Positions 47,559-56,045 of a DNA stretch of 64,000 bases are shown piece by piece (position 1 is the stretch's first letter; the number at the start of each line of letters is the position of its first letter). Made by a program: the position numbers and the translations under genes. Under the pieces are notes generated by a model that ran no database searches, had not been told where the DNA came from, and worked only from the letters and a program-made list of their open reading frames with translations. The DNA comes from Streptomyces catenulae (lineage in GTDB: Bacteria > Actinomycetota > Actinomycetes > Streptomycetales > Streptomycetaceae). Location of the stretch: contig NZ_JODY01000002.1 in NCBI RefSeq assembly GCF_000718015.1, forward strand, positions 310,001 to 374,000. Reading direction: 5' to 3'.

Positions 47559-49019
47559 ATGAGTACGCAGACACCGGGGGCGCACGGCCCCCAGAGCGGC
47601 CCGGCACCGGCGGAGGGTGCGCTGCACCAGGGGCTCAAGCGCCGTCATATGCGGCTGATCGCGCTCGGCGGGGTGATCGGCGCGGGGTTGTTCGTCGGCA
47701 GCGGGGTGGTGGTGCACGCGACCGGTCCGGCGGCGGTGCTGTCGTTCCTGGCCGCCGGGGTGCTGACAGTGCTGATCATGCGGATGCTGGCGGAGATGAC
47801 CGTCGCCCGGCCCGCGCAGGGCTCGTTCTACGCGCATGTCCGCGAGACGCTGGGGCCGCGGGCCGGTTTCACCGTCGGCTGGCTGTACTGGTACTTCTTC
47901 GTGATCGTGGTCGCCGTGGAGGCGGTGGCCGGTGGCCGGATCGTCCAGCTGTGGCTGCCCGGCGTGCCGTTGTGGGCGGTCAGCCTGGTCCTGATGGGGC
48001 TGCTGACGGCGACGAACATGGTGTCGGCGCGGTCCTACGGCGAGTTCGAGTACTGGTTCTCGTCGATCAAGGTGGTGGCGATCGTCGTCTTCCTGTTCCT
48101 GGGCGCGCTGTACGTGCTGGGGCTGTGGCCGCACGCGCAAGGCGGGCTGGCGCTGCTGACGTCGCACGGCGGGTTCGCCCCGGCGGGGGTGGGCGCGGTG
48201 CTGGCGGCGGTGGTGCCCTGTGTCGGGTTCTTCACCGGGGCGGAGATCGTGACGATCGCGGCGGCGGAGTCGGTCGAGCCGGAGCGGGCGGTGGCGGACG
48301 CGATCCGCTCGATCGTGCTGCGGGTGGTGGCGTTCTACGTGCTGTCGATCTTCCTGGTGGTCGCGGTGGTGCCGTGGACGTCGCGGGCGATCGAGGTCAG
48401 TCCGTACGCGGCGGTGCTGGAGCGGCTGGCGGTGCCCGGCGCCGGGACGGTGATGAACGCGCTGGTGCTGATCGCGGTGTTGTCCTGCCTGAACTCCGCG
48501 CTCTACACGTCGTCGCGGATGCTCTTCGCGCTCACCGGCAACGGCGATGCGCCGCGCGCCTTCACGAAGGTCAGCCGCGGCGGCGTACCGCGGCGGGCGC
48601 TGCTGGCCGGGACGTCGGTCGGCTATCTGTCGGTGATCGCCGCCTGGATCTCCCCCGATGTGGTCTTCTCGTTCCTGATCAACTCCTACGGCGCGGTCGC
48701 GCTCTTCGTCTATCTGGCCATCGCCTTCGCGCAGGTGCGGATGCGGCGGCGGCTGGAGCGCGAGGACCCGGCGCGGCTGACGCTGCGGATGTGGCTGTTC
48801 CCCTGGCTGAGCTGGGTGACCATCGCGGCGATGACGGCGGTGATCGCCGCGATGGCGGTGCTGCCCGACAGCCGTTCGCAGTTCTGGCTGAGTCTGGTGA
48901 CGATGGCGGTGGTGCTGGTGGGCTACGAGGTGCGGCGGCGGGTCCCGGCGGCGCGTACCGCACCGGCGGGTCCGGTGCCCGAGCCGGACGTCGTGGGGGC
49001 GGCGACCGGCGAGAGGTAG
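47559..49019 (+). CDS. Amino acid permease, AAT/GabP-like
   Basis: A 486-aa APC transporter with 12 predicted membrane segments. It begins QGLKRRHMRLIALGGVIGAGLFVGSG, the AAT-family signature of TM1, followed by LAEMTVARPAQGSFYAHVRETLGPRAGFTVGWLYW (split by conserved P-x-x-G-S-F) and GFFTGAEIVTIAAAESVEPERAVADAIRSI. GabP, AroP and ProY are the nearest known types; the exact substrate cannot be read. It is preceded by a -10 box and an operator-like dyad, and its last 97 bases overlap the convergent PaaX gene. Confidence 0.9.
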   Translation: MSTQTPGAHGPQSGPAPAEGALHQGLKRRHMRLIALGGVIGAGLFVGSGVVVHATGPAAVLSFLAAGVLTVLIMRMLAEMTVARPAQGSFYAHVRETLGPRAGFTVGWLYWYFFVIVVAVEAVAGGRIVQLWLPGVPLWAVSLVLMGLLTATNMVSARSYGEFEYWFSSIKVVAIVVFLFLGALYVLGLWPHAQGGLALLTSHGGFAPAGVGAVLAAVVPCVGFFTGAEIVTIAAAESVEPERAVADAIRSIVLRVVAFYVLSIFLVVAVVPWTSRAIEVSPYAAVLERLAVPGAGTVMNALVLIAVLSCLNSALYTSSRMLFALTGNGDAPRAFTKVSRGGVPRRALLAGTSVGYLSVIAAWISPDVVFSFLINSYGAVALFVYLAIAFAQVRMRRRLEREDPARLTLRMWLFPWLSWVTIAAMTAVIAAMAVLPDSRSQFWLSLVTMAVVLVGYEVRRRVPAARTAPAGPVPEPDVVGAATGER

Positions 49020-49807
49020 TGGCGCAGCAGTTCGCGCAGATGGTCGACGAAGGCGTCGTAGCTCTCCCGCAGGGTGGATCCCGGCCAGTCGTCGGGGAGC
49101 AGTTCGGCGGGGAGCAGCGGGTCGGTCAGCAGATGGCGCTGGGCCGCGGCGGCGACGGTGAAGCGGTGCGCGGGGTCGTCGGCGCCGCCGAGGCGGGCGT
49201 CGAGGTCGCGGGCGCGGGCGGCCCAGCCGTCGAGGTCCCAGAGCTTGCCCGCGAGGACGGCCGGATCGCCGTCGGGGGTGCCGGTGAGCCAGATGCACTG
49301 GTCGGCGGCGGACGGGCGGGGGCGGTCGAGGTTGGCGGGGCGCAGCCAGCTGCCCTCGCGCAGCTCGGCCAGGCGGAGTCCGTCCATGGCGCGGCGGAGC
49401 GCGGTGCGTTCGGCGGCGGTCCGGCGCTCGCCGGTGACCAGGGCGATCTCCCAGGCGCCGGACCACGGCAGGGTGCGCGGGGTGCGGCTGTCGTCCTGAC
49501 GGCGCTGGCGGGCCAGCAGCCGTGCGGTGAGGGCGTAGTCCCCGTCGGCGTGGGTGAGGTCTCCGGCTGCCACCATGCGGGAGAGTGCGACCCGGACCGT
49601 GCCCTCGGCGATGCCGAAGAGTTCCCCGATACGGACGAGGGCGCGGACCGGCAGCTGCGCCGGATGGTTGCCCAGGAGGGTGCTGAGGACGACGGAGCGC
49701 GCGGTGAGCGGCCTCACCCCGAGGTCCTCCGCATCGTCCGCCGCGCTCCGCGGGGTGCCCGTGGGGGCCGTTCCGGGGGTGCCGTCACAGCCGTCCGCGC
49801 CGTTCAT
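48923..49807 (-). CDS. PaaX-family transcriptional regulator
   Basis: A 294-aa regulator. The N-terminal winged helix (about 33-100) holds VVLSTLLGNHPAQLPVRALVRIGELFGIAEGTVRVALSRMVAAGDL (conserved core GIAEGTVRVALSRM), and the PaaX C-terminal domain includes WEIALVTGERRTAAERTALRRAMDGLRLAELREGSWLRP and RHYLSP. PaaX represses phenylacetate genes and releases on binding the CoA thioester. Here it diverges from an AidB-type acyl-CoA dehydrogenase with only 46 bp between the starts, so it very likely controls that gene and senses an acyl-CoA. AGGATGTA lies just before its ATG. Confidence 0.9.
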   Translation of the reverse strand: MNGADGCDGTPGTAPTGTPRSAADDAEDLGVRPLTARSVVLSTLLGNHPAQLPVRALVRIGELFGIAEGTVRVALSRMVAAGDLTHADGDYALTARLLARQRRQDDSRTPRTLPWSGAWEIALVTGERRTAAERTALRRAMDGLRLAELREGSWLRPANLDRPRPSAADQCIWLTGTPDGDPAVLAGKLWDLDGWAARARDLDARLGGADDPAHRFTVAAAAQRHLLTDPLLPAELLPDDWPGSTLRESYDAFVDHLRELLRHYLSPVAAPTTSGSGTGPAGAVRAAGTRRRTS

Positions 49808-49827
49808 TCATTACATCCTTTCCACGC

Positions 49828-49838
49828 TTGTCGTACAA
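49828..49838. promoter_or_regulatory. TTGT-CGT-ACAA dyad in the PaaX/AidB promoter gap
   Basis: A short perfect dyad lying between the -35 and -10 positions of the dehydrogenase promoter (-10 TAACGT at 49842-49847). A likely PaaX operator by position; the arms are only 4 bp. Confidence 0.4.
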
Positions 49839-49841
49839 CTG

Positions 49842-49847
49842 TAACGT
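49842..49847 (+). promoter_or_regulatory. Leaderless-type -10 box of the AidB-like gene
   Basis: TAACGT ends 6 bases before the ATG at 49854. The intervening CGAGGT holds a GAGG too close to the start to act as a normal ribosome site. Confidence 0.5.
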
Positions 49848-49853
49848 CGAGGT

Positions 49854-51500
49854 ATGACCGTCACTCATGAAGTCGTGAATCAGCCGCCGCCGCTGACCGG
49901 TTTCACCGCCGCGGACGAGCCGGCCCTGCTGGAGACCTTGCGCCGGGAAGGCGCCGGATGGGGCGAGCGGGAGGTGACCGAACTCGGCGCGCTGGCGGGC
50001 ACGGCGGCCGTCCAGGAGCAGTCCCGCTGGGCGGAGGAGGTGCCGCCCCGGCTGCAGACCCACGACCGCTTCGGCCACCGCGTCGACGAGGTCACCTTCC
50101 ACCCCGCCTGGCATCAGCTGATGACGGTCGCCGTGGAGCAGGGGCTGCACGCCGCGCCCTGGGCCGACGACCGGCCGGGCGCGCATCTGGTGCGCGCCGC
50201 GAAGTTCTACCTCTGGTCCCAGGCGGAGCCGGGCCACGGCTGTCCGATCTCGATGACGTACGCCGCCGTCCCCGCGCTGCGGGCGGCGCCCGAGCTGGCG
50301 GCGGTGTACGAACCGCTGCTCACCTCGCGGGTCTACGACTTCGGGCTGCGGCCGCCGCTGACCAAGTCGGGCCTGATCGCGGGCATGTCGATGACGGAGA
50401 AGCAGGGCGGCTCCGACGTCCGCGCCAACACCACCCGCGCGGTGGCCGCCGCCGACGGGAGCTACCGGATCACCGGCCACAAGTGGTTCACCTCCGCGCC
50501 GATGAGCGATGTCTTCCTGACCCTGGCACAGACGGCGGAGGGTCTCAGCTGTTTTCTGCTGCCGCGCGTCCTGCCGGACGGCAGCCGCAACGGACTGCGG
50601 CTGATGCGCCTCAAGGACAAGCTGGGCAACCGCTCCAACGCCTCCGCCGAGATCGAGTACGAGGCGGCGGTGGCCTGGCCGGTGGGCGAGCCGGGGCGCG
50701 GGGTGCGCACCATCGTGGAGATGGTCAACATGACCCGCCTGGACTGTGTGCTGGGATCGGCCGCCGCGATGCGGGCCGGGCTGCGGCAGGCGCTGCACCA
50801 CACCGCGCACCGGCAGGCGTTCGGCCGGACGCTGGACCACCAGCCGCTGATGCGCTCGGTCCTCGCCGACCTCGCCGTGGAGTCGGAGGCGGCGACGCTG
50901 CTGGGGATGCGGCTGGCGGCGGCGGTGGACCGCTCGCAGGCCGGGGACGCCCGGGAGGCGGCGCTGCGGCGGCTGGCGCTGGCCGCCGCCAAGTACTGGG
51001 TGTGCAAGCGCGGCAGCTCGCACGTGGGCGAGGCGCTGGAGTGCCTGGGCGGCAACGGCTACGTCGAGGAGTCCGGCATGCCGCGGCTCTACCGGGAGGC
51101 GCCGCTGCTGTCGATCTGGGAGGGCTCCGGCAATGTCGCGGCGCTCGACGTGCTGCGGGCGCTCCAGCGGGAACCGGACGCGCTGGAGGCGTACTTCGCG
51201 GAGATCGACGCGGCCGCGGGCGCCGACCGGCGGCTGGACGCGGCCGCCGCGGGGCTGCGGAAGCTGCTGGGTGAGCTGGCCGACCCGGAGCGGGCGCAGC
51301 TGCTGGCGCGGACCGTCGCCGAGCGGATGGCGCTGGTGCTCCAGGGGGCGCTGCTGGTGCGGCACAGCTCCCCCGCGGTCGCCGACGCGTTCTGCGCCTC
51401 GCGGCTCGACGGGGCGTGGGGCAACGCCTTCGGCACCCTGCCGCCGGGCACGGATCTGACGGCGATCCTGGAGCGCACCCGTACCGGTGAGGCGCACTGA
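49854..51500 (+). CDS. AidB-type acyl-CoA dehydrogenase
   Basis: A 548-aa flavoprotein of the AidB branch, longer than classical acyl-CoA dehydrogenases. Landmarks: EVTFHPAWHQLM, CPISMTYAAVPALR, MSMTEKQGGSDVRANTTRA (flavin loop), GHKWFTSAPMSDVFLTLAQ, DKLGNRSNASAEIEY, HTAHRQAFGRTLDHQPLMRSVLADL, ECLGGNGYVEESGMPRLYREAPLLSIWEGSGNV. E. coli AidB is induced by alkylation stress and binds DNA; homologues can retain dehydrogenase activity. Pairing with a PaaX regulator suggests metabolic control by an acyl- or aryl-CoA rather than an Ada-type alkylation response. A leaderless-type promoter precedes the ATG. Confidence 0.9.
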   Translation: MTVTHEVVNQPPPLTGFTAADEPALLETLRREGAGWGEREVTELGALAGTAAVQEQSRWAEEVPPRLQTHDRFGHRVDEVTFHPAWHQLMTVAVEQGLHAAPWADDRPGAHLVRAAKFYLWSQAEPGHGCPISMTYAAVPALRAAPELAAVYEPLLTSRVYDFGLRPPLTKSGLIAGMSMTEKQGGSDVRANTTRAVAAADGSYRITGHKWFTSAPMSDVFLTLAQTAEGLSCFLLPRVLPDGSRNGLRLMRLKDKLGNRSNASAEIEYEAAVAWPVGEPGRGVRTIVEMVNMTRLDCVLGSAAAMRAGLRQALHHTAHRQAFGRTLDHQPLMRSVLADLAVESEAATLLGMRLAAAVDRSQAGDAREAALRRLALAAAKYWVCKRGSSHVGEALECLGGNGYVEESGMPRLYREAPLLSIWEGSGNVAALDVLRALQREPDALEAYFAEIDAAAGADRRLDAAAAGLRKLLGELADPERAQLLARTVAERMALVLQGALLVRHSSPAVADAFCASRLDGAWGNAFGTLPPGTDLTAILERTRTGEAH

Positions 51501-51584
51501 GGCCCGGGCGGTGGACGGAGGTGCGCCCGGCGGGCCCGGCGGCGCGGGGCGCACCGGGAGGGGGCGGCCGGGCCGCCGGGGCGG

Positions 51585-51590
51585 TAGCGT
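51585..51590 (+). promoter_or_regulatory. Leaderless-type -10 box of the GrpB gene
   Basis: TAGCGT ends 6 bases before the ATG at 51597 (CCGGGC between), and no Shine-Dalgarno is present. Confidence 0.5.
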
Positions 51591-51596
51591 CCGGGC

Positions 51597-52175
51597 ATGC
51601 CCTTCGACGATGAGATCGCCCCGGTCGCCGTGGTCGCCCACCGGCCGTGCTGGGCCCGGGAGTTCGCCGGGCACGCCGCCCGGCTGCGGGAGCTGCTGGG
51701 GGCGCTCGCGGTCGCGGTCGACCATGTGGGCTCCACCTCCGTGCCGGGGCTGGCGGCCAAGGACTGTCTGGACATCCAGGTGCGGACGGCGCCGCTCGAC
51801 GAGGAGTGCGCCGGGCGGGCCACGGCGCGGCTGACGGCGGCCGGGTTCCGGCTCCGCCCCGAGCCGTGGAACCGCACCGAGGTGGTGTCCGGCCGCCCCT
51901 GCCGCAAGCTGGTCTTCGCCCCGCCCGTCGGCGCCCGCCGGTGCAACATCCACCTGCGGGAGCACGGCGGGCCCAACGCCCGGTTCGCGCTGCTCTTCCG
52001 CGACCATCTGCGCGCCGACGCGGAGGTCCGCCGGGCGTGGGGCACGTTCAAACAGCGGCTGGCCGCAGAGGTCCCGGACCTCGCCGCGTACGGGCGGATC
52101 AAACAACCGGCCACCGAGGCGCTGATGCGCGGCGCCGAGCGCTGGGCGGCGGCGACGGGGTGGCAGCCGTCCTGA
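51597..52175 (+). CDS. GrpB-family (UPF0157) nucleotidyltransferase-fold protein
   Basis: A 192-aa protein of the GrpB/UPF0157 family. Conserved: VDHVGSTSVPGLAAKDCLDIQV (the GSTSVPGL and K-x-x-x-D-I/L-x-V motif of the nucleotidyltransferase fold), RRCNIHLREHGGPNARFALLFRDHLRAD, and the C-terminal YGRIKQPATEALM. Members are small cytosolic proteins of unknown substrate, sometimes fused to dephospho-CoA kinase. It seems to be an independent transcription unit. Confidence 0.9.
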   Translation: MPFDDEIAPVAVVAHRPCWAREFAGHAARLRELLGALAVAVDHVGSTSVPGLAAKDCLDIQVRTAPLDEECAGRATARLTAAGFRLRPEPWNRTEVVSGRPCRKLVFAPPVGARRCNIHLREHGGPNARFALLFRDHLRADAEVRRAWGTFKQRLAAEVPDLAAYGRIKQPATEALMRGAERWAAATGWQPS

Positions 52176-52272
52176 GCCCGGGCGGCCGTACGGCGGCGGG
52201 CCGCACCCCGCGACCCTTATGGCACCGAGTGCACCGACAACTCCCCCACCCGGCACCCGGTGTCGTACATAC

Positions 52273-52305
52273 GTCCACTTCGCCTTCATCGGACCTTCAC
52301 CATCA
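52273..52305 (+). promoter_or_regulatory. Candidate PHO box (three 11-bp direct repeats)
   Basis: GTCCACTTCGC, CTTCATCGGAC and CTTCACCATCA follow each other at exact 11-bp steps and share the (G/C)TTCA-like first half of the Streptomyces PhoP unit (GTTCACC). They lie 30-62 bp upstream of a secreted phosphatase, a typical PhoP target. Confidence 0.5.
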
Positions 52306-52334
52306 GCCTCCTCGCCCATGAGAAAAAGCGAGGC

Positions 52335-53567
52335 ATGTGTGACGACGAACTGATCCCGCCGCGCGCGGACCTGACCGAGGACCAGTGGCTGCGGGACGAG
52401 GCCACGCGGCCCGCGGCGGACGCGCCCGGGATGCGGACGACCGGCCGCACCGTGCCGTGGGTCAACCGGCGGACGCTGCTGGGCGGCGCGGTGGCGGGCG
52501 CCGCGCTCGGCGTGCTGCCGCTCGGCGCCGGGGACCGGACGGCCGCCGCCGCGCCCCGCGGCGGCGCGCCCGGCGCGTACCCCTTCCCCGAACGCCCCAA
52601 CCGCAGGGGCGAGTTCGCCGTCCTGGTGACGGGCGACGCGGGCACCGGCGACGAGGCGCAGTACGCGGTGGCCGCCGCGGCGCGGGACGTCTGCCGCGCG
52701 GAGGGCGTGGAACTGGCCGTCGGGCTGGGCGACAACATCTACGAGAACGGGCCGGAGTCCGACCACGACTCCGAGTTCCAGGACAAGTTCGAGAAGCCCA
52801 ACGCCGGAATCGACGTGCCCTGGCTGATGGTGCTGGGCAACCACGACTGCTCCGGGCTGATCCCGGGCAGCGGCGGCGACCCGTCCCGCGGCGACCGCGA
52901 GGTGGCGTACGCGGCGACCTCGCGCCGCTGGTACATGCCGGAGCGCTACTACAGCGTGCCGGTCCCCGCCGACCGTCCGCTGGTGGAGTTCTTCGCCATC
53001 GACACCATCCCGTGGTCGTCGTACGTCGCCCAGATCGACCCGCACTACCGCTGGGACGGCCCGTACATGCGCGGGCAGCGGGAGTGGCTGGACGGCGCGC
53101 TGCGCGCCTCCCGGGCCCGCTGGAAGATCGTCCTGGGCCACCATCCGTACCTCAACAACGGCAAGCACGGCAGCGCCGGTGCCTACGACGGCTTCACCGT
53201 CGGCAACTACACCAGCGGCGTCCACCTCAAGGAGATGTACGAGGAGGTCGTCCTCGGGCGCGCCGATCTGATCCTCTCCGGGCACGACCACACCTCGCAG
53301 CTGCTGGAGCCGACGGCGCGGACCGGCGGCACCCGGCAGGTGGTGTGCGGCGCGTCCGGCAAGACCGGCGACGGCAGCGCGCACTTCGGCCACCCGGCCG
53401 CCTGGCAGAACTTCTCCGACCACGGCTTCATGCTGCTGAAGGTGTCGGGCACCGCGCTGACGCTCGACGCGTACACCGTCGACGTCGCCACCCGGACGGC
53501 CACCCGCGCCCACCGGATCCGCACCACGGCGCCGGTCGGCGGGGCGCGGGCGGGCGCACCGGCGTAG
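52335..53567 (+). CDS. TAT-exported purple-acid-phosphatase-like metallophosphoesterase
   Basis: A 410-aa protein. An unusually long 44-residue N-region precedes the TAT motif VNRRTLLGGAVAGAALGVLPLG; the mature domain starts near residue 72. All metal-site motifs are present: VTGDAGTGD (D101), LGDNIYENG (D133, N134, Y136), VLGNHDC (N169, H170), VLGHHPY and ILSGHDH, matching small tartrate-resistant acid phosphatases with a dinuclear Fe/M centre. It should release phosphate from phosphomonoesters outside the cell. The upstream 11-bp repeats suggest PhoP control under phosphate limitation. The ATG at 52335 has only a weak GCGAGG site. Confidence 0.88.
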   Translation: MCDDELIPPRADLTEDQWLRDEATRPAADAPGMRTTGRTVPWVNRRTLLGGAVAGAALGVLPLGAGDRTAAAAPRGGAPGAYPFPERPNRRGEFAVLVTGDAGTGDEAQYAVAAAARDVCRAEGVELAVGLGDNIYENGPESDHDSEFQDKFEKPNAGIDVPWLMVLGNHDCSGLIPGSGGDPSRGDREVAYAATSRRWYMPERYYSVPVPADRPLVEFFAIDTIPWSSYVAQIDPHYRWDGPYMRGQREWLDGALRASRARWKIVLGHHPYLNNGKHGSAGAYDGFTVGNYTSGVHLKEMYEEVVLGRADLILSGHDHTSQLLEPTARTGGTRQVVCGASGKTGDGSAHFGHPAAWQNFSDHGFMLLKVSGTALTLDAYTVDVATRTATRAHRIRTTAPVGGARAGAPA

Positions 53568-53642
53568 CGGCGGGTCCGGCACCAGCGGGGGCCGCGCGCC
53601 CCGGGCGGGGCAGCGGGACATGCGGCGGGCCGCGCCCCGGCC

Positions 53643-53648
53643 TAGGGT
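53643..53648 (+). promoter_or_regulatory. Leaderless-type -10 box before the small upstream ORF
   Basis: TAGGGT ends 6 bases before the ATG at 53655, the start of a 53-codon ORF that overlaps the phosphatase gene start. Confidence 0.5.
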
Positions 53649-53654
53649 GAGCGC

Positions 53655-53816
53655 ATGGCCGCGTCCCGGTGGATATCGGCCCTGGTCAACGGCGCGCGGC
53701 CGCGGGCCCGGGGCCCGCACTCCCGCGCGGCGCCGCACCGCCAGGACCGGATCGCGGCGCCGTCCCTCCCCCGTTCCCGTCCGCCCGTGGCAGCCGGGCG
53801 ACGGGCGCTTCGGTGA
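53655..53816 (+). CDS. Small upstream ORF coupled to the PP2C phosphatase gene
   Basis: A 53-codon frame beginning MAASRWISALVNGARPRA, rich in Arg, Pro and Ala, that stops at a TGA overlapping the GTG of the phosphatase (GTGA at 53813-53816). Its ATG is placed exactly at a leaderless position behind TAGGGT. I recognise no domain, and the composition is close to that expected of untranslated GC-rich DNA, so the peptide itself may not matter; its translation could deliver ribosomes to the phosphatase start, which lacks a Shine-Dalgarno. The alternative is that the phosphatase simply starts further upstream in its own frame, for example at the GTG at 53669. Confidence 0.4.
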   Translation: MAASRWISALVNGARPRARGPHSRAAPHRQDRIAAPSLPRSRPPVAAGRRALR

Positions 53817-55981
53817 CCGCCGGGAGCGGCGACGATCCCGGGCGCCGCTACGACCCGCTGGCCGCCCCGGGCGTCCGCGCGGTGCCCGAGGAGGCGCCGG
53901 GCGTCTCGCACCACGAGCCGATCGGGCTCCGCCGCCGCCTCGATCTCAACCTCATGGGCACGTTCGACTGGGACCTGAACCGCGGCCACCTGAACCTCGA
54001 CGAGGGTGCGCTGCGCCTCTACGACCTGCGCGCCGACGAGTGGAGCGGGGAGCCCCTGGCGCTGGCCTCGCGGGTGCCGCCGGAGGAGGGCGCGCGGCTG
54101 GACCGGGCGCTGTCGCTGGCGCTCCAGGACGGCGCCTCCTCGTACGGCGCGTACTTCCGGGTGCGCCACCGCGACGGGACGATGCACTGGGCGCACTCCC
54201 AGGGCCGGATCCTGCACGACGCGGACGGGCTGCCGTACCGGGTGATCGGGGTGGTGCGGGAGGCGTCGAACGAGCTGGCGGACTCGGCGCTGCTGCGGTC
54301 GCTGCAACAGGAGCGGCAGCGGCAGACCGTGATGGTGCAGCAGACCACGGCGGCGCTGGCGCGGGCGATGTCGGTGGCGGATGTGACGCGGGTGCTGACC
54401 GGTCCGGGCGGGGCGCGCCGGTTCGGGGCGGACGCGCTGGTCCTGGGGCTGGTGGCGGGCGGCCGGTTCGAGGTGATCGCGGCGACCGGGCTGGACGGCG
54501 ACGTCCCCGAGGACATGCTCCGCTCCCGGCTGGACGACACGCTGCCGCTGTCGGACACGGTGGCGTCGCGGCGCCCCAGCTTTCTGCGCACCCGCGGCGA
54601 GATGATCGCCCGCTTCCCGCGGCTGCGCCCGTACGGGGAGATGCTGCCGCCGGGCAGCGCGTCGTTCCTGCCGCTGGTGGCGCAGGACACCGTCATCGGG
54701 GCGCTGGGGCTGTTCGGCAACGAGCCGTCCGGACAGTCCGCCGAGGCGCGGAACCTGGCGCTGGCGCTGGCCGGTGTGGTGGCGCAGTCGTTGCAGCGGG
54801 CGACCCTCTTCGACCAGGAGCGGGAGTTCGCGACGGGCCTCCAGGCGACGATGCTGCCGCGGCGGGTGCCGGAGATACCCGGCGGCGAGGTGACGGTGCG
54901 GTACCACCCGGCGAGCGTGGGCCGCGACATCGGCGGCGACTGGTACGACGTGATCGCGCTGCCGCAGGGCCGTACGGGGCTGGTCGTCGGGGACGTCGAG
55001 GGGCACGACACCCATGCGGCGGCGGTGATGGGGCAGCTGCGGATCGCGCTGCGGGCGTACGCGAGCGAGGGGCATCCGCCGGAGACGGTGCTGGTGCGCG
55101 CCTCGCGGTTCCTGGCGGAGCTGGAGACCGACCGCTTCGCGACCTGCACCTACGTCCAGGCGGATCTGGACTCCGGGGCGCTGCACGTGGCGCGGGCCGG
55201 GCATCTGGGGCCGCTGGTCCGGGACGGTTCGGGGCATGTGGACTGGCCGAAGGTCCGCGGCGGGCTGCCGCTCGGGGTGGCGACCACGTTCGGGCACGAC
55301 CACTTCCCCGAGACGCAGCTGTTCCTGGAGCCCGGGTCGACGCTGCTGCTGTGCAGCGACGGGCTGGTGGAGCAGCCGGGGCAGGACATCTCGGTCGGGA
55401 TCGACGCGCTGACCGCGGCGGTCCGCGCCGGGCCGCAGGAGTTGGGGCCGCTCGCCGATCAGCTCGCGGAGCTGCTGTGGTCGGCGCCCGGGTCGGAGGA
55501 CGATCTGGCGCTGTTGCTGCTGCGGCGGGTGCCGGACCCGGGCGGCAGCGCGCTGCCGCGGCTGCGGCTCCACGTCCACCAGGCCGATCCGGCGGGCGCC
55601 GCCGATGTCCGCTCGGCGCTGCGGCGGACCGTGGACCAGTGGCGGGCCGGGCCGGTGATGTACGACATCGAGGTGGCGGCGAGCGAGCTGATCGCCAACG
55701 CGCTGACGCACACGGAGAGCGGGGCGCTGGTGACGATGGAGCTGCTGCCGGGCGAGCCGCGGCGGATCCGGCTGGAGGTCGAGGACCGCTCCAGCCAGTG
55801 GCCCCGGCGTCGCAGCCCCGGTGAGACCGCCACGTCCGGGCGCGGTCTGATGCTGGTGGAGGCGCTGGCGGACAGCTGGGGCGCCGAGCCGCGCGGCTCC
55901 GGCAAGGCGCTGTGGTGCGAGTTCGTGGTGCCGGACGGGGAGGCGTCCCCGGACGGGGCGGGCCCGCCGGGCGAGGGGTGA
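53813..55981 (+). CDS. PAS-GAF-PP2C-HATPase regulatory phosphatase
   Basis: A 722-aa multidomain signalling protein. Order: PAS (about 40-150, GTFDWDLNRGHLNLDEGALRLYDL and YFRVRHRDGTMHWAHSQGRI), GAF (about 185-340), SpoIIE/PP2C phosphatase (about 350-565, with GRDIGGDWYDVIAL, VVGDVEGHDTHAA and LLLCSDGLVE carrying the metal-binding Asp residues), and an RsbW-like HATPase (about 585-710, ELIANALTHTESGALV and SGRGLMLVEALAD). Such proteins in Streptomyces dephosphorylate anti-anti-sigma factors and may phosphorylate partners through the HATPase part. There is no membrane segment, so input is cytosolic. The GTG at 53813 overlaps the small upstream ORF. Confidence 0.9.
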   Translation: MTAGSGDDPGRRYDPLAAPGVRAVPEEAPGVSHHEPIGLRRRLDLNLMGTFDWDLNRGHLNLDEGALRLYDLRADEWSGEPLALASRVPPEEGARLDRALSLALQDGASSYGAYFRVRHRDGTMHWAHSQGRILHDADGLPYRVIGVVREASNELADSALLRSLQQERQRQTVMVQQTTAALARAMSVADVTRVLTGPGGARRFGADALVLGLVAGGRFEVIAATGLDGDVPEDMLRSRLDDTLPLSDTVASRRPSFLRTRGEMIARFPRLRPYGEMLPPGSASFLPLVAQDTVIGALGLFGNEPSGQSAEARNLALALAGVVAQSLQRATLFDQEREFATGLQATMLPRRVPEIPGGEVTVRYHPASVGRDIGGDWYDVIALPQGRTGLVVGDVEGHDTHAAAVMGQLRIALRAYASEGHPPETVLVRASRFLAELETDRFATCTYVQADLDSGALHVARAGHLGPLVRDGSGHVDWPKVRGGLPLGVATTFGHDHFPETQLFLEPGSTLLLCSDGLVEQPGQDISVGIDALTAAVRAGPQELGPLADQLAELLWSAPGSEDDLALLLLRRVPDPGGSALPRLRLHVHQADPAGAADVRSALRRTVDQWRAGPVMYDIEVAASELIANALTHTESGALVTMELLPGEPRRIRLEVEDRSSQWPRRRSPGETATSGRGLMLVEALADSWGAEPRGSGKALWCEFVVPDGEASPDGAGPPGEG

Positions 55982-56045
55982 GCCGGGCCCGGGGAACGCC
56001 CCCGGCCGCCTGCCGCCGCTCCCCCGGCCCGCCCCCGCCGTCGGG

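Noticed and set aside
49785..53738. A 1317-codon open frame on the minus strand
   Set aside because: It is antisense to four well-supported plus-strand genes (AidB-like, GrpB, phosphatase, start of PP2C) and its residues are GC-driven Arg/Gly/Pro/Val repeats.
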